From positions 1-64,000 of the forward strand of contig JAOACE010000011.1 of assembly GCA_026418015.1 (NCBI GenBank): DNA of 64,000 bases, in the 5' to 3' direction. Below, piece after piece: positions 26,533-35,757 of this stretch (the first letter of the stretch is position 1; each line of letters opens with the position of its first letter). Below the pieces are notes generated by a model that was given only the letters and a program-made list of their open reading frames with translations, had not been told where the DNA came from and searched no databases. The translations under genes and the position numbers were made by a program. This DNA comes from Leptospiraceae bacterium. Its GTDB lineage: Bacteria > Spirochaetota > Leptospiria > Leptospirales > Leptonemataceae.

Positions 26533-27294
26533 ATGAAAACTAACCAGTTAATTAATCATCTAATTACGAATAAACCAATCTTTTATTTAGTTATATTTTT
26601 ATTAATAACACAGATTTTTGTTGTTCAGCAAAAGCAGTTATTATCGCAGGAACAAAATCCTCCAAAAACCCCAGAACAAGAAACCATCTTAGATTGGATC
26701 AACAAAGGTGGTGGAACCATGTATTTTTTGGGTTTGATTTCTTCTATCATTATTGGTTTTAGCTTAGAAAGATATTATTTTTTTAGAAAAAGTGGAGCGA
26801 ACACAAAAAATTATTTTAATGAATTTACTAAAAAAATGGAAGAAGGTATAGATAGCTTAGAAGATTTTCTAAAAAAGGATTCTCGTTTGATTTCCCGTGT
26901 TTTACGCGAAGCTATTAAAGTAAAAGATAAAGATATTGCCTTCGTAGAAAAACAAATAGAAAATGCATCTACAATAGAATTAGGAAAATTAGAAAAAGGA
27001 CTAAATCTTCTTTCGAATTTAGGAAATTTAGCTCCTTTACTTGGTTTTTTTGGAACAGTGGTTGGTATGAGGCATAGTTTTATTCAATTTGTTGTAAAAG
27101 CAGCTCCAACAGCAAAAGATTTAGCAGCAGGTGTAGAAGAAGCACTTATAACAACTCAGGCTGGATTATTGATTGCAATACCAACATATTTAATCTATAA
27201 TTTGTTTTTGTATAAGATCGATTCTGTTACAATAGAATTAGAACGTTGTGGTACTTTGTTAATCAATAAGCTACAAGAAAAACATGGCAATTAA
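26533..27294 (+). CDS. exbB: ExbB/TolQ/MotA-family proton channel protein
   Basis: 253-residue inner-membrane protein of the TonB energising complex. After an N-terminal hydrophobic segment there is a TM helix (MYFLGLISSIIIGFSLE), a cytoplasmic loop, and two C-terminal helices with GNLAPLLGFFGTVVGM and ITTQAGLLIAIPTYLI, the conserved core of ExbB. First gene of an operon with two ExbD genes and TonB; its end overlaps the first exbD by 11 bases. Confidence 0.92.
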   Translation: MKTNQLINHLITNKPIFYLVIFLLITQIFVVQQKQLLSQEQNPPKTPEQETILDWINKGGGTMYFLGLISSIIIGFSLERYYFFRKSGANTKNYFNEFTKKMEEGIDSLEDFLKKDSRLISRVLREAIKVKDKDIAFVEKQIENASTIELGKLEKGLNLLSNLGNLAPLLGFFGTVVGMRHSFIQFVVKAAPTAKDLAAGVEEALITTQAGLLIAIPTYLIYNLFLYKIDSVTIELERCGTLLINKLQEKHGN

Positions 27295-27691
27295 AATCAA
27301 AAGAAAAAGTCGCGATCCAGAAGAAATTCCCTTAGCGAGTACAGCAGATATAGCATTTTTGTTGATTATCTTTTTTTTAGCAGCAAGTGCTTTGTTAGAA
27401 CTTAAAGGAGTAAAGCTACCATTGCCTAAAAAAGATGCTCCCCCAATGAAAATAGAAAAAAAGAATCTATTAAAATTAGAAATAACCAAAGAAGAAAAAT
27501 TTATCTACGATAATAAAACATACGAATTGAACGATATCTTAACCATTATGGAAGAAAAGTTCAAACAAAACCCAGAAATAGTTTTCGCCATACAGGTACA
27601 CCCCGATTGTCCTTCTAAGCTTGTTCCCGAACTGATCCATGGTATGAAGCAGAAACAACTAAACAAATTTTCGATAACAATCAAAAAATAA
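27284..27691 (+). CDS. exbD: ExbD-family biopolymer transport protein 1
   Basis: 135 residues: short basic cytoplasmic tail, one membrane helix with the functional Asp (Asp22 in STADIAFLLIIFFL), and a periplasmic domain. ExbD works with ExbB to convert proton motive force into TonB movement. The start overlaps exbB. A second, divergent ExbD follows three bases later. Confidence 0.92.
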   Translation: MAIKIKRKSRDPEEIPLASTADIAFLLIIFFLAASALLELKGVKLPLPKKDAPPMKIEKKNLLKLEITKEEKFIYDNKTYELNDILTIMEEKFKQNPEIVFAIQVHPDCPSKLVPELIHGMKQKQLNKFSITIKK

Positions 27692-27694
27692 GTT

Positions 27695-28114
27695 ATGAAG
27701 TTAAGAAAAAAAAGAAAATTAGAATCTATTCCTGTTGCTGCAATGGGCGATATTGCTTTTTTGTTGTTGATATTCTATATTTCCACAACAATGCTTACGG
27801 ATCAAAAACCAATGGAGGTAGATTTACCAGAAATTACCACAGAGGTTCAGAGCTCTCCCTATCCCTTAATTGTTTATATGAATCAAAACTTAGCTAATCA
27901 GAATAAGGTTTATTTTTTTAACCAAGAAATTCCCGTAGAAAACCTAAGCGATGCTTTAACAAAAAAAATCTATGAACTTCCTTCTAGTTTTCGCGTTTAT
28001 TTAAACATCGATCAATCTGTATCGTTTAAGCATATGTATAAGATTCTACAAGAATTAAAAGAAGCTGGTATAAAAAACGTTATTATTTCTACTAAACCCA
28101 AAGAATCATTATGA
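27695..28114 (+). CDS. exbD: ExbD-family biopolymer transport protein 2
   Basis: 139 residues with the same layout as the first copy, Asp19 in AAMGDIAFLLLIFY being the channel Asp. The periplasmic part is unlike copy 1, so the two may form a heteromeric stator or serve distinct partners. Ends in a four-base overlap with the TonB-like gene. Confidence 0.92.
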   Translation: MKLRKKRKLESIPVAAMGDIAFLLLIFYISTTMLTDQKPMEVDLPEITTEVQSSPYPLIVYMNQNLANQNKVYFFNQEIPVENLSDALTKKIYELPSSFRVYLNIDQSVSFKHMYKILQELKEAGIKNVIISTKPKESL

Positions 28115-28737
28115 CAGTGCTAAACATAAATCAAATTTTAGAAAAATGGGATTTAAGATATTGGACAATCCTAGGGGTGATTCTACAAATCATTTTAATA
28201 TTTTTAGTTGATTTTGTTTATCGATTATTGCCAGAGAAAAAAAGTGATATTCCAACACAAATTTCTCTATCGACAGATTTGTCCTTTATTGAATACCAAG
28301 AGCCAGAGCTTCCTACTAATGTAAGTCAAACAAAAGAACTTTCGGAACAAATCATAGAAACCACACAAAAAGTAGAAGAAAAAATCAACTGGAACAATGC
28401 TGTTGATCCAACACTGGATTTTTTTCAAAGATATACTGCTAAGATTGCTGTAAACATTTCTCCCGATGATTATCCCGAAAGAGCCAAACGTTCCAGCTTA
28501 GGTCAAGTGAAAGTTTCTGTTGCTGTTTATATTGGAGCTGATGGGAAAATCAAAGATGTAAAAATCAGAAAAATCGAGAGTAGTTCTGGCAATATCGATT
28601 TATTCGAAGCGGATTTTGTACAAGCAGTAAAAAAAATCTTTTTACAAAAGGCCAAATTACTCAACCAACCCTACCAAGTGAATGGAGAAAATAAAGACTT
28701 TATTTGGTTTACAACAGTTACATTTACCCTTGAATAA
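28111..28737 (+). CDS. tonB: TonB-like energy transducer
   Basis: 208-residue protein with a short cytoplasmic start, one membrane helix (about 20-40), a modest linker without a strong Pro-Lys repeat, and a C-terminal TonB domain (YPERAKRSSLGQVKVSVAVY and KIKDVKIRKIE). It should span the periplasm to energise outer-membrane receptors. The last strand WFTTVTFTLE fits the family. The short linker is less proline-rich than in enterobacterial TonB. Confidence 0.87.
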   Translation: MTVLNINQILEKWDLRYWTILGVILQIILIFLVDFVYRLLPEKKSDIPTQISLSTDLSFIEYQEPELPTNVSQTKELSEQIIETTQKVEEKINWNNAVDPTLDFFQRYTAKIAVNISPDDYPERAKRSSLGQVKVSVAVYIGADGKIKDVKIRKIESSSGNIDLFEADFVQAVKKIFLQKAKLLNQPYQVNGENKDFIWFTTVTFTLE

Positions 28738-28800
28738 TCTTTTTTTCGAAAAATAAAACAATTGCCAACAGACGTTTTTTTATTTTAATGTATTTGTAAT

Positions 28801-29859
28801 ATGAATAAACTGAAAATCCTCTTTGTAGTTTTAACATTTAACGGGGGGATATTTAATAATTCAATGTTTTTATTCGCACAACAAAATCAAAATGAAGAAA
28901 TCCAACAACAAGAAGAAAATCCCTCTAATACAGAAACACAAAATGAAGTAAAACAACAAACAGAAATGCACGAAGAATGGTTCAAAAACGCCAAAATCTA
29001 CCCTTGTGCTCTAAATAATGAAAAACAATTTCAGATTGCTGTTTTAGATAATGGCGAAGCATTTTTGATTTTTGATCATTCTTATTTAAAAATTCCTGTT
29101 AAAATAAAACTCAACCCAGAAGATATAGAGGTATCTTGTAAAAATCAAATCCTTACGTTAGTATCCAAAAATCCATTAACAAGTATTAGATTAAAACAAA
29201 TGTTCTCTTACAAAAATCAGGAAATTGAACTAATTGGAACATCCAAACAAGATCTAAACAACGATTATATTGATAGTTTGTTCGAATATGCTCTAAAAGG
29301 AAACAAAAAGAAAATTCTATCGATAGAACTAAAAGAGATTCCTTTTGCTTATCAATATATTAATTCCGAAAAACTATCGCATTTTATGTCGAAGATTTTA
29401 GAAAAATCCGAATCACAAGATGCGTTAATAAAAATCAATCTATTGACAAGTTTTGGAATACTATCGACAAAATTAATTCATTATTATCACATGAATTTAT
29501 CTTCGCCCAAAGAGATATTGGAAGATTATAAAAATTGGGTTCAAGCATGGGAACATATTGGGTTAGAAAATTACGAAGATTTTATTTTACAATATGGAGA
29601 AACACTTTTATCTATCAATTCCACAGAAGGAGAAGAGGTTCTAAATTTTCTAAAAGAAAAAAAATCCGAATACATACCTACCTATATTGTACTAGGAAAC
29701 TACTACTGGAAAATAAAACAAAAAGAAAAAGCAGTCGATTTATACAAAAAGGCAATAGAAATTCATCAAGAAAAGCTTAAAAATAACTTTATGGATGAAC
29801 AAAATCATGCATCTAACATTCCAGACTATATATACGAGCGAATCAAAGATCAATTATGA
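28801..29859 (+). CDS. Exported TPR-containing protein of unknown function
   Basis: 352 residues. A signal peptide (about 1-27) precedes a Gln/Glu-rich stretch, a beta-rich region around 60-135, and a helical C-terminal half with a TPR-like motif near 300-335 (LGNYYWKIKQKEKAVDLYKKA). Not recognised beyond that. It follows tonB by 63 bases on the same strand and overlaps the next gene by four, so it may belong to the TonB operon or to a separate unit. Periplasmic location is inferred. Confidence 0.78.
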   Translation: MNKLKILFVVLTFNGGIFNNSMFLFAQQNQNEEIQQQEENPSNTETQNEVKQQTEMHEEWFKNAKIYPCALNNEKQFQIAVLDNGEAFLIFDHSYLKIPVKIKLNPEDIEVSCKNQILTLVSKNPLTSIRLKQMFSYKNQEIELIGTSKQDLNNDYIDSLFEYALKGNKKKILSIELKEIPFAYQYINSEKLSHFMSKILEKSESQDALIKINLLTSFGILSTKLIHYYHMNLSSPKEILEDYKNWVQAWEHIGLENYEDFILQYGETLLSINSTEGEEVLNFLKEKKSEYIPTYIVLGNYYWKIKQKEKAVDLYKKAIEIHQEKLKNNFMDEQNHASNIPDYIYERIKDQL

Positions 29860-30488
29860 ATTGGAAGGAATCCTTTAAAATTCACCTAATAAAAATGGAT
29901 CAGTACTTCCAGAAATATAAACCACCTTTTAAGAGCGATATTAAAGTGTATTTAGCAGGCTATTTTGCGCGATATTTAGACGAAGAATACAAAAATCAAA
30001 TTCAGCCTTACATCATAGAAAACCTCGAATACTTTAAACAATTGATAAAAAAACATCATCTTAAATTAGGACAAAATGCCCCTATATTCTACTACGCGAA
30101 AATCAACGCAGAATATAAGTTGTTTAATATACTGCAAAAATCTATAAAAGAAAAAGAAATCCATTCTTTTACTTTAAACTACGAACTATCAGAACCTGCA
30201 TCGTTATATTTGTTAGCATCTACTTATTATAGACTTTCCGGTAAAATTTACAATGCCCTTATATTTGAATATATTTATAAAAGAATTAAAGAAATATTTT
30301 TAATATTAAATTTATATTCAAAAATTATTGAATCTAACGAATTAAAAGAAAAAGTCACACAAGAAGAATTAGAAAATTTTATCATGAATCTAAAAAAAGA
30401 ATTAAGTCAAAAAAACGAAATTTCTATCGAACAAATTCAAAACGATCCCCTTAATCAAATTCTTTCTAAATTTTTCTATCTATCTTAA
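29856..30488 (+). CDS. Hypothetical helical protein
   Basis: 210 residues, no recognised family, no signal peptide and no convincing membrane helix. Rich in Lys, Glu and Ile and probably all-helical. It starts with an ATGA overlap with the preceding TPR protein gene, which implies co-translation and perhaps a shared complex. No ribosome binding site of its own is obvious. Confidence 0.7.
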   Translation: MNWKESFKIHLIKMDQYFQKYKPPFKSDIKVYLAGYFARYLDEEYKNQIQPYIIENLEYFKQLIKKHHLKLGQNAPIFYYAKINAEYKLFNILQKSIKEKEIHSFTLNYELSEPASLYLLASTYYRLSGKIYNALIFEYIYKRIKEIFLILNLYSKIIESNELKEKVTQEELENFIMNLKKELSQKNEISIEQIQNDPLNQILSKFFYLS

Positions 30489-30605
30489 AAAGAACGATAT
30501 TTTAAACATTCTGGCATAAAGGATTAAAAATAAAAAATAAGGCAAATGCTAATTCTATTAAAAAATCATTTGACATTTTTTAAATAATAATTTTTACTTT
30601 CTTTT

Positions 30606-31004
30606 ATGAATTCACATAGCGTATTAATGGGTTATATCCTTTGGATATTTGGTTTTTTAGGTGCTCATCGTTTTTATTATGGCAAACCTGTCAGTGGTAC
30701 AATTTATCTTTTTACGTTGGGTCTTTTAGGCATTGGTTGGATAATAGATCTATTTTTAATTCCTTCGATGGATCGAGAAGCAGATCGAATCTATATCGAA
30801 GGTCCTATTGATTATAATATTACTTGGATATTACTAACATTTGCAGGTTATTTAGGACTACATCGTTTCTACATGCGAAAATGGATTTCGGGTTTATTAT
30901 ATTTAATCAGTGCTGGATTGTTAGGGATAGGCATTGTTTATGACTTTTGGACTTTGAACGAACAAATATCAGAAATAAACAGTAGATATCAACAGGGAGT
31001 ATAA
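30606..31004 (+). CDS. Tandem TM2-domain membrane protein
   Basis: 132 residues made of two TM2 units. The first has ILWIFGFLGAHRFYYGK and GLLGIGWIIDLFLIP; the second has TFAGYLGLHRFYMRK and GLLGIGIVYDFWTLNEQ. TM2 domains are helical hairpins with a conserved Asp/Arg-containing loop of unknown function. Two in one chain is less common than one. The gene is followed two bases later by a larger membrane protein gene that is probably its partner. Confidence 0.88.
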   Translation: MNSHSVLMGYILWIFGFLGAHRFYYGKPVSGTIYLFTLGLLGIGWIIDLFLIPSMDREADRIYIEGPIDYNITWILLTFAGYLGLHRFYMRKWISGLLYLISAGLLGIGIVYDFWTLNEQISEINSRYQQGV

Positions 31005-31006
31005 TT

Positions 31007-32233
31007 ATGAATAAACTACAAGAAAAAGATATCCTTTGGAAATTACTACACTCTTGGCATATTGTTCTAACCCTTTTTATGGGATTATTATCCTGGTTAT
31101 CATTTCTTTATATGTACATCAAAGGAAAAAAGAAAACATGGCTTATTTCTGCCATTATTTATGGAACATTTGTTGTAGGATTAATTTATCTGGTAAACAA
31201 ATTTCCTGATCAAAAAACAAGGCCAGAGTATGTAGAACAATTTATTTATGGATATTTTGTTGTTTGGATTATTTCTATTTTACATGCATTGATTAGTCTA
31301 AAAGAATTTTGGTTAAGAGCAATAACCAACGAAGAATTAGAAAGCGACCAAATCCAAGTACTAGAAACAAACATACGAAAAGAAATGGGAGCAGTCGATA
31401 ACCCCATCGAAGAGGTATTAGTAGAATTTAAAGAAGATGATAACTCTGTTAAAATTACAAAATTTATTCTAGATAATCTACCAATGGCACCAGAATTTTA
31501 TTATTACATAGATTTTTCTAGAGCAATCAAAAGATATCGTTCGGATGTTTCGCAAGAAATGATAGATAAAGTTCGAGAAATTGCAAAATACGATGATAAC
31601 CTCCATAAAATTGTAAAAACAGCAAAAGCAATCGATAAAATCGATGGTGGGTTAGGAATTTTTACTGGATTAAACAACGTTTACGATGCAATAAAAAAAC
31701 CTGAGCGCGAAAGAACCTTCGAAGCAGATCCACAACAAGCTATCGATGCAGGCATAAAAGCCATTGCATTAGGATATATGATCCATCTCACATCGAAAGA
31801 TAATCCCATAAAAACATTTTTTGAACTTAAAGCTGGTGCAGAACTTTTTTATTATTTTATAATGGTTGAATTAGCACTACCTTTTACTGATAATCTCTTA
31901 GAAGAAGGAGGCAAGTTTTTGTATAAAATTCTACAACAAAAAGAATCCGAAATAGAAAATCGTTTTACAAATTTTGCCGATCCTACATCCTACCAGCAAG
32001 CAAAGGGAATTTTATTGTCTTTAAGCGAACAAATGGATCGGATTGCCATTGCATTAAGTCAAAATATCAAACCTTTCGAAGAACAATTAAAAAACAAACT
32101 ACCTTCGATTTTAAATGCGACAGATTCCATCACTGGTAGTATTGCCACATTTTTAGATATTATGCCAATTTGGAAATTTCTTGGAGCCAGATTAGCCACC
32201 GAAGCAGCAATTTATCGAATTATTAAGAATTGA
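31007..32233 (+). CDS. Membrane protein of unknown function, partner of TM2 protein
   Basis: 408 residues. The first 105 or so contain three hydrophobic helices; the remaining 300 are soluble and helical, with an acidic linker near 115-150 and a stretch IDAGIKAIALGYMIHL that may dip into the membrane. No family recognised. Coupled to the TM2 gene (two-base gap). Confidence 0.75.
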   Translation: MNKLQEKDILWKLLHSWHIVLTLFMGLLSWLSFLYMYIKGKKKTWLISAIIYGTFVVGLIYLVNKFPDQKTRPEYVEQFIYGYFVVWIISILHALISLKEFWLRAITNEELESDQIQVLETNIRKEMGAVDNPIEEVLVEFKEDDNSVKITKFILDNLPMAPEFYYYIDFSRAIKRYRSDVSQEMIDKVREIAKYDDNLHKIVKTAKAIDKIDGGLGIFTGLNNVYDAIKKPERERTFEADPQQAIDAGIKAIALGYMIHLTSKDNPIKTFFELKAGAELFYYFIMVELALPFTDNLLEEGGKFLYKILQQKESEIENRFTNFADPTSYQQAKGILLSLSEQMDRIAIALSQNIKPFEEQLKNKLPSILNATDSITGSIATFLDIMPIWKFLGARLATEAAIYRIIKN

Positions 32234-32269
32234 CTTTTTTATTTTTTCGTATTTTATGGATTTATTCCC

Positions 32270-33103
32270 ATGCAAGAAACTGGTATAATTGAATTTCCCA
32301 TCAACGAAGTATATGATCGTATTTTTTATGTCTATAATCTAATACCGAATCTAAGCAATTCGTTATTAGCATTTCAAGAAGATATATTAAAAGGCAAGAT
32401 CATGGAAAATTTCCATGATTTAATCAAAAGAGCAGATAAAGAATCGGAACTACCATTGATAGAAATCATTGATAATAAATTTAAACAAGATACGATTATT
32501 TCCGAAACTTATGGAGAAACAAAAAAAGATGGTGATTTTAGCTGGTGGATCGATGCATTAGATGGTTCAAGGAATTTTATCCATGGTAATCCTTTATATT
32601 GTATTTCGATTGGACTTGTTTTCCGCGATCACCCCGTTGCTGGAATAGTTCACATGCCATCTCTAAAAGAAACCTACCATGCAATTTTTGGAGAAGGTGC
32701 TTATAAGAACAATCATAGAATACAAGTATCTACCACAGCCTCGTTAGATCTAGCATTACTTTCTTCTGGCATACCTTACAACAGAAAAGAAGTTTTAAAC
32801 CAGCTTATCAGTGAGTTATCCGCGATGATTTCTGCTGGAACTGGGATCAGAAAATCTGGTTCGGCGGTATTAGACCTGTGCTGGACAGCGGAAGGTAGGA
32901 TCGATGGAATGTGGGAAAGAAACCTAAAACCTTGGGATACCTGTGCTGGATATGTGATCCTAAAAGAAGCTGGTGGGAAGATGACTAATTTTCAGGGTAT
33001 TCCATTTCACATTCAGATCGATAACATTGTAGCATCTAATGGGTTAATTCACCAAGATATTTTAAACGCATTAAAAAACATAAAGGATGGAGATTTTAAC
33101 TAA
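32270..33103 (+). CDS. Inositol monophosphatase family phosphatase
   Basis: 277-residue Mg-dependent sugar/inositol phosphatase. The metal-binding motifs are clear: SETYGE, WWIDALDGSRNFIHG and the C-terminal KPWDTCAGYVILKEAGG. The substrate (inositol phosphate, histidinol phosphate, PAP or fructose-1,6-bisphosphate) cannot be read from sequence. No ribosome binding site is obvious at the ATG. Overlaps the next gene by 17 bases. Confidence 0.9.
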   Translation: MQETGIIEFPINEVYDRIFYVYNLIPNLSNSLLAFQEDILKGKIMENFHDLIKRADKESELPLIEIIDNKFKQDTIISETYGETKKDGDFSWWIDALDGSRNFIHGNPLYCISIGLVFRDHPVAGIVHMPSLKETYHAIFGEGAYKNNHRIQVSTTASLDLALLSSGIPYNRKEVLNQLISELSAMISAGTGIRKSGSAVLDLCWTAEGRIDGMWERNLKPWDTCAGYVILKEAGGKMTNFQGIPFHIQIDNIVASNGLIHQDILNALKNIKDGDFN

Positions 33104-33557
33104 TTTATTTTATAAATTATACTTAGATTATGGGCTTTATGGTATACTGATTGTTTCGTTTTTAGCTGCTACAATATTACCGTTGAGTTCGGAAGTTGTT
33201 GTTTCGTTAGCATTTCATTCAAGTTTATCGAAAAGCGAAGTATTACTTTTTGCTACTATCGGAAATTCCTTAGCATGTCTGTTGAATTATTTTATTGGTT
33301 ATTATTTTTTTATAAAATTTAATAATAAATTTTTTAAAATATTTTTTATTAAATTTCATTTACCATCAGAAAAGGATTTAAGTTATAGATTAGTCCAGAA
33401 ATACAATATTTTTGCTCTATTAGCTTCTTGGTTGCCTATTATAGGTGATCCAATAACAATACTTGCTGGCTACTTTAAATTTCCTTTTCTATTGTTTAGT
33501 ATTATTACAACAATTTTAAGATTTCTTCGATATTATGTAATTTATGTTCTATTCTAA
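33087..33557 (+). CDS. YqaA/DedA-like small membrane protein
   Basis: 156 residues with several hydrophobic helices and the SNARE-associated/VTT-type pattern (ATILPLSSEVVVSLA, then GNSLACLLNYFIGYYF and ASWLPIIGDPITILAGYF). The closest recognisable group is YqaA, smaller than DedA and implicated in membrane lipid or ion homeostasis. Its end overlaps the converging serS gene by nine bases. Confidence 0.8.
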   Translation: MEILTNLFYKLYLDYGLYGILIVSFLAATILPLSSEVVVSLAFHSSLSKSEVLLFATIGNSLACLLNYFIGYYFFIKFNNKFFKIFFIKFHLPSEKDLSYRLVQKYNIFALLASWLPIIGDPITILAGYFKFPFLLFSIITTILRFLRYYVIYVLF

Positions 33558-34802
33558 GTATTTTTTTAGAACTTCGGGAATATTAAACGTACCATCCGCA
33601 TTTTGATAATTTTCTAATATTGCCACAAGAGTTCTTCCTATTGCTAATCCAGATCCATTTAATGTATGGGCATAGATGTTTCCTTTTGCAGTTTTGATTC
33701 GAATTTTTCCTCTTCGCGCTTGATAGTCCCAACAATTCGAAACAGAAGAAATTTCTAGCCATCGTTTTAAGCCGGGTATCCAAACTTCTAAATCGTAAGT
33801 TTTCGTTGCTGTTGCTCCAATATCTCCAGAACATAAAAGTATTACGCGATAGGGAAGTTTTAATTCTTGCAAGATCATCTCTGCATGGCTTAACATTTCT
33901 TTATGAGCATTTTTTGATGCTTCTGGATGGGTAATCTGTACTAATTCCACTTTTTGAAATTGATGTACGCGAATCAAACCTCTTGTATCTTTCCCAGCGG
34001 CACCTGCTTCTCTTCTAAAACAAGATGATGCAGCTGTAACTCTTATAGGAACCTCTTCTTCTTTTAGGATTTCGTCATAGAATAAATTCACCAAGGGGAC
34101 TTCTGCTGTGGGTATTAAAGATAAACCATCTCTTTCGAGTTGATAATATTCGCCCTTAAACTTTGGATATTGTCCTGTTGTAACCATTCCTTGATCATTG
34201 ATCAAAACGGGAACCCATACCTCTTCATATCCATTTCTTTTGGTGTGAATATCAAGCATAAAATTCATCAATGCACGTTCCAATTTAGAACCTAATCCTC
34301 GGTAGATATAAAAACGCGAACCAGCCAATTTTACACCTTTTTCGAAATCGATTATGCCTAACCTTTCGCCAATTTCGTAATGGGGTAAAACTTCAAAATC
34401 AAATTGAGGAATTTCTCCCACTTGTTTTATTACTACATTTTTTGTTTCGTCTTCTCCAATGGGAACTTCTGGATCAAGCCAATTAGGTAAAGATAATAAG
34501 ATTTCTTCTTGCTTTTCTCTTGTAAAATCTAATTTTTTTTCTAATAGTTGGATTTCGTCTCCGATTTTTCGAACCTCTTCTTTTTTAGCTTCTGCCAATT
34601 CTTTGTTGGTTTGGATTAATTTACCAATTTCTTTACTTTCTTTGTTTCGAATAGCTCGTAATTCTTCTACTTTGGTTTGTATTGCTTTGGATTCTTTTAT
34701 TAACGATACTAATTCCTCTACGATTGAATCATCTTGTTGTCTTTTTTTTAATGTATCTTTTAATTCTTGCGGATTTTCTTCTATTTTTCGTATATCAAGC
34801 AT
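33549..34802 (-). CDS. serS: Seryl-tRNA synthetase
   Basis: 417-residue class II synthetase that charges tRNA-Ser and tRNA-Sec. The N-terminal long coiled-coil arm (about 25-105) binds the tRNA variable loop. Motif 2 (FRREAGAAGKDTRGLIRVHQ) and motif 3 (LNGSGLAIGRTLVAILEN) are intact, as is the Ser/Thr-rich PTAEVPLVN. The ATG at 34802 (MLDIRKIEENP) is chosen over an upstream in-frame start because family members begin this way. Confidence 0.96.
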   Translation of the reverse strand: MLDIRKIEENPQELKDTLKKRQQDDSIVEELVSLIKESKAIQTKVEELRAIRNKESKEIGKLIQTNKELAEAKKEEVRKIGDEIQLLEKKLDFTREKQEEILLSLPNWLDPEVPIGEDETKNVVIKQVGEIPQFDFEVLPHYEIGERLGIIDFEKGVKLAGSRFYIYRGLGSKLERALMNFMLDIHTKRNGYEEVWVPVLINDQGMVTTGQYPKFKGEYYQLERDGLSLIPTAEVPLVNLFYDEILKEEEVPIRVTAASSCFRREAGAAGKDTRGLIRVHQFQKVELVQITHPEASKNAHKEMLSHAEMILQELKLPYRVILLCSGDIGATATKTYDLEVWIPGLKRWLEISSVSNCWDYQARRGKIRIKTAKGNIYAHTLNGSGLAIGRTLVAILENYQNADGTFNIPEVLKKYLE

Positions 34803-34877
34803 AAAGAAAATTTTTATAGGATAAAATTTACGTAAAGTAGTTTTATGCCACAAAGAAATCTTTTTTTATCTGACTAT

Positions 34878-35675
34878 TTAATAAAAATCCAGAATTAATG
34901 TTTCGACTTTTTTTAAATCAATCAAAACTTTATGTTGATTTTCGTTAAGATTTTCTACACGATAACTTAATCGAAGCGGTAGAATTTTTCCACCATTTTT
35001 ATAAAATTCTTTTAAAATTTTAGAGAATTGAGGATCTATATGATATGCGGGCATAAAATACGATCCTTCTTCTCTCGATAAAACAAAAATGATCATACAA
35101 TCATAACCTTTTTTTAAGTATTGAATTAAAAGTTGTAGATGTTTATATCCCCTTTGGGTTTTTGCATCGGGAAATTGCAAACAATCCAATCTTTCGTTGT
35201 AATAAGTAACATTTTTTACTTCTATCAGTAATGGCTTTTGATTTTCGATATCGAAGAACTTTTGGTTTATTTCATCGATGGAATTTTTATTTAGTTGATT
35301 ATAAAGCAAAAAATCCAATTTATGATTTTCTATTTTTGGTTCTCTTTTTAAATATTGATAACGATTTATAAAATCTTTTAGTAAATGATGTTTATGAATA
35401 AAAAAATGTTCGATGATTTTATTAACCATTAACGTATTTACTAAGATCCAAGATTTACCAGAATCAATCATTTCGAAGGTATAAAGCAATTTTCTTTTAG
35501 GATTACTAGAAGAACTAAATAGAATATCTGCTCCTTCTTTTAAACAAGTTTCCATCGAACCAGTGTTAGGACAATGGGCAGTATAGATATTTTGATGAAA
35601 TAAAAATTCTACAAAAAAACGTTTATATCTTTTGATAAATTTTCCTTTTAAAAAAACTTTTTCAATCTCCATCAT
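34878..35675 (-). CDS. sfsA: SfsA-family protein (DNA/RNA nuclease SfsA)
   Basis: 265 residues from the ATG at 35675 (35672 and a GTG at 35684 are alternatives; no clear RBS). HCPNTGSMETCL, the acidic LIEVKNVTYY and FPDAKTQRGYKHLQLL follow the SfsA pattern, including the nuclease-like E-x-K and Asp. SfsA was first linked to sugar-fermentation stimulation and nucleic-acid binding. It is slightly longer than E. coli SfsA because of an insertion near 140-165. Confidence 0.88.
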   Translation of the reverse strand: MMEIEKVFLKGKFIKRYKRFFVEFLFHQNIYTAHCPNTGSMETCLKEGADILFSSSSNPKRKLLYTFEMIDSGKSWILVNTLMVNKIIEHFFIHKHHLLKDFINRYQYLKREPKIENHKLDFLLYNQLNKNSIDEINQKFFDIENQKPLLIEVKNVTYYNERLDCLQFPDAKTQRGYKHLQLLIQYLKKGYDCMIIFVLSREEGSYFMPAYHIDPQFSKILKEFYKNGGKILPLRLSYRVENLNENQHKVLIDLKKVETLILDFY

Positions 35676-35757
35676 GGCAATCACAATCGCAAAACTAAAT
35701 CTTTTAGCTAAATTTTTTCTATCTTATCACAAAAATATAATTTTTCTGGTTTGACAT

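Noticed and set aside
29535-29780. 81-residue overlapping frame in the TPR protein gene
   Set aside because: Arg/Lys-rich out-of-frame reading typical of AT-rich shadows; the main frame shows TPR features.
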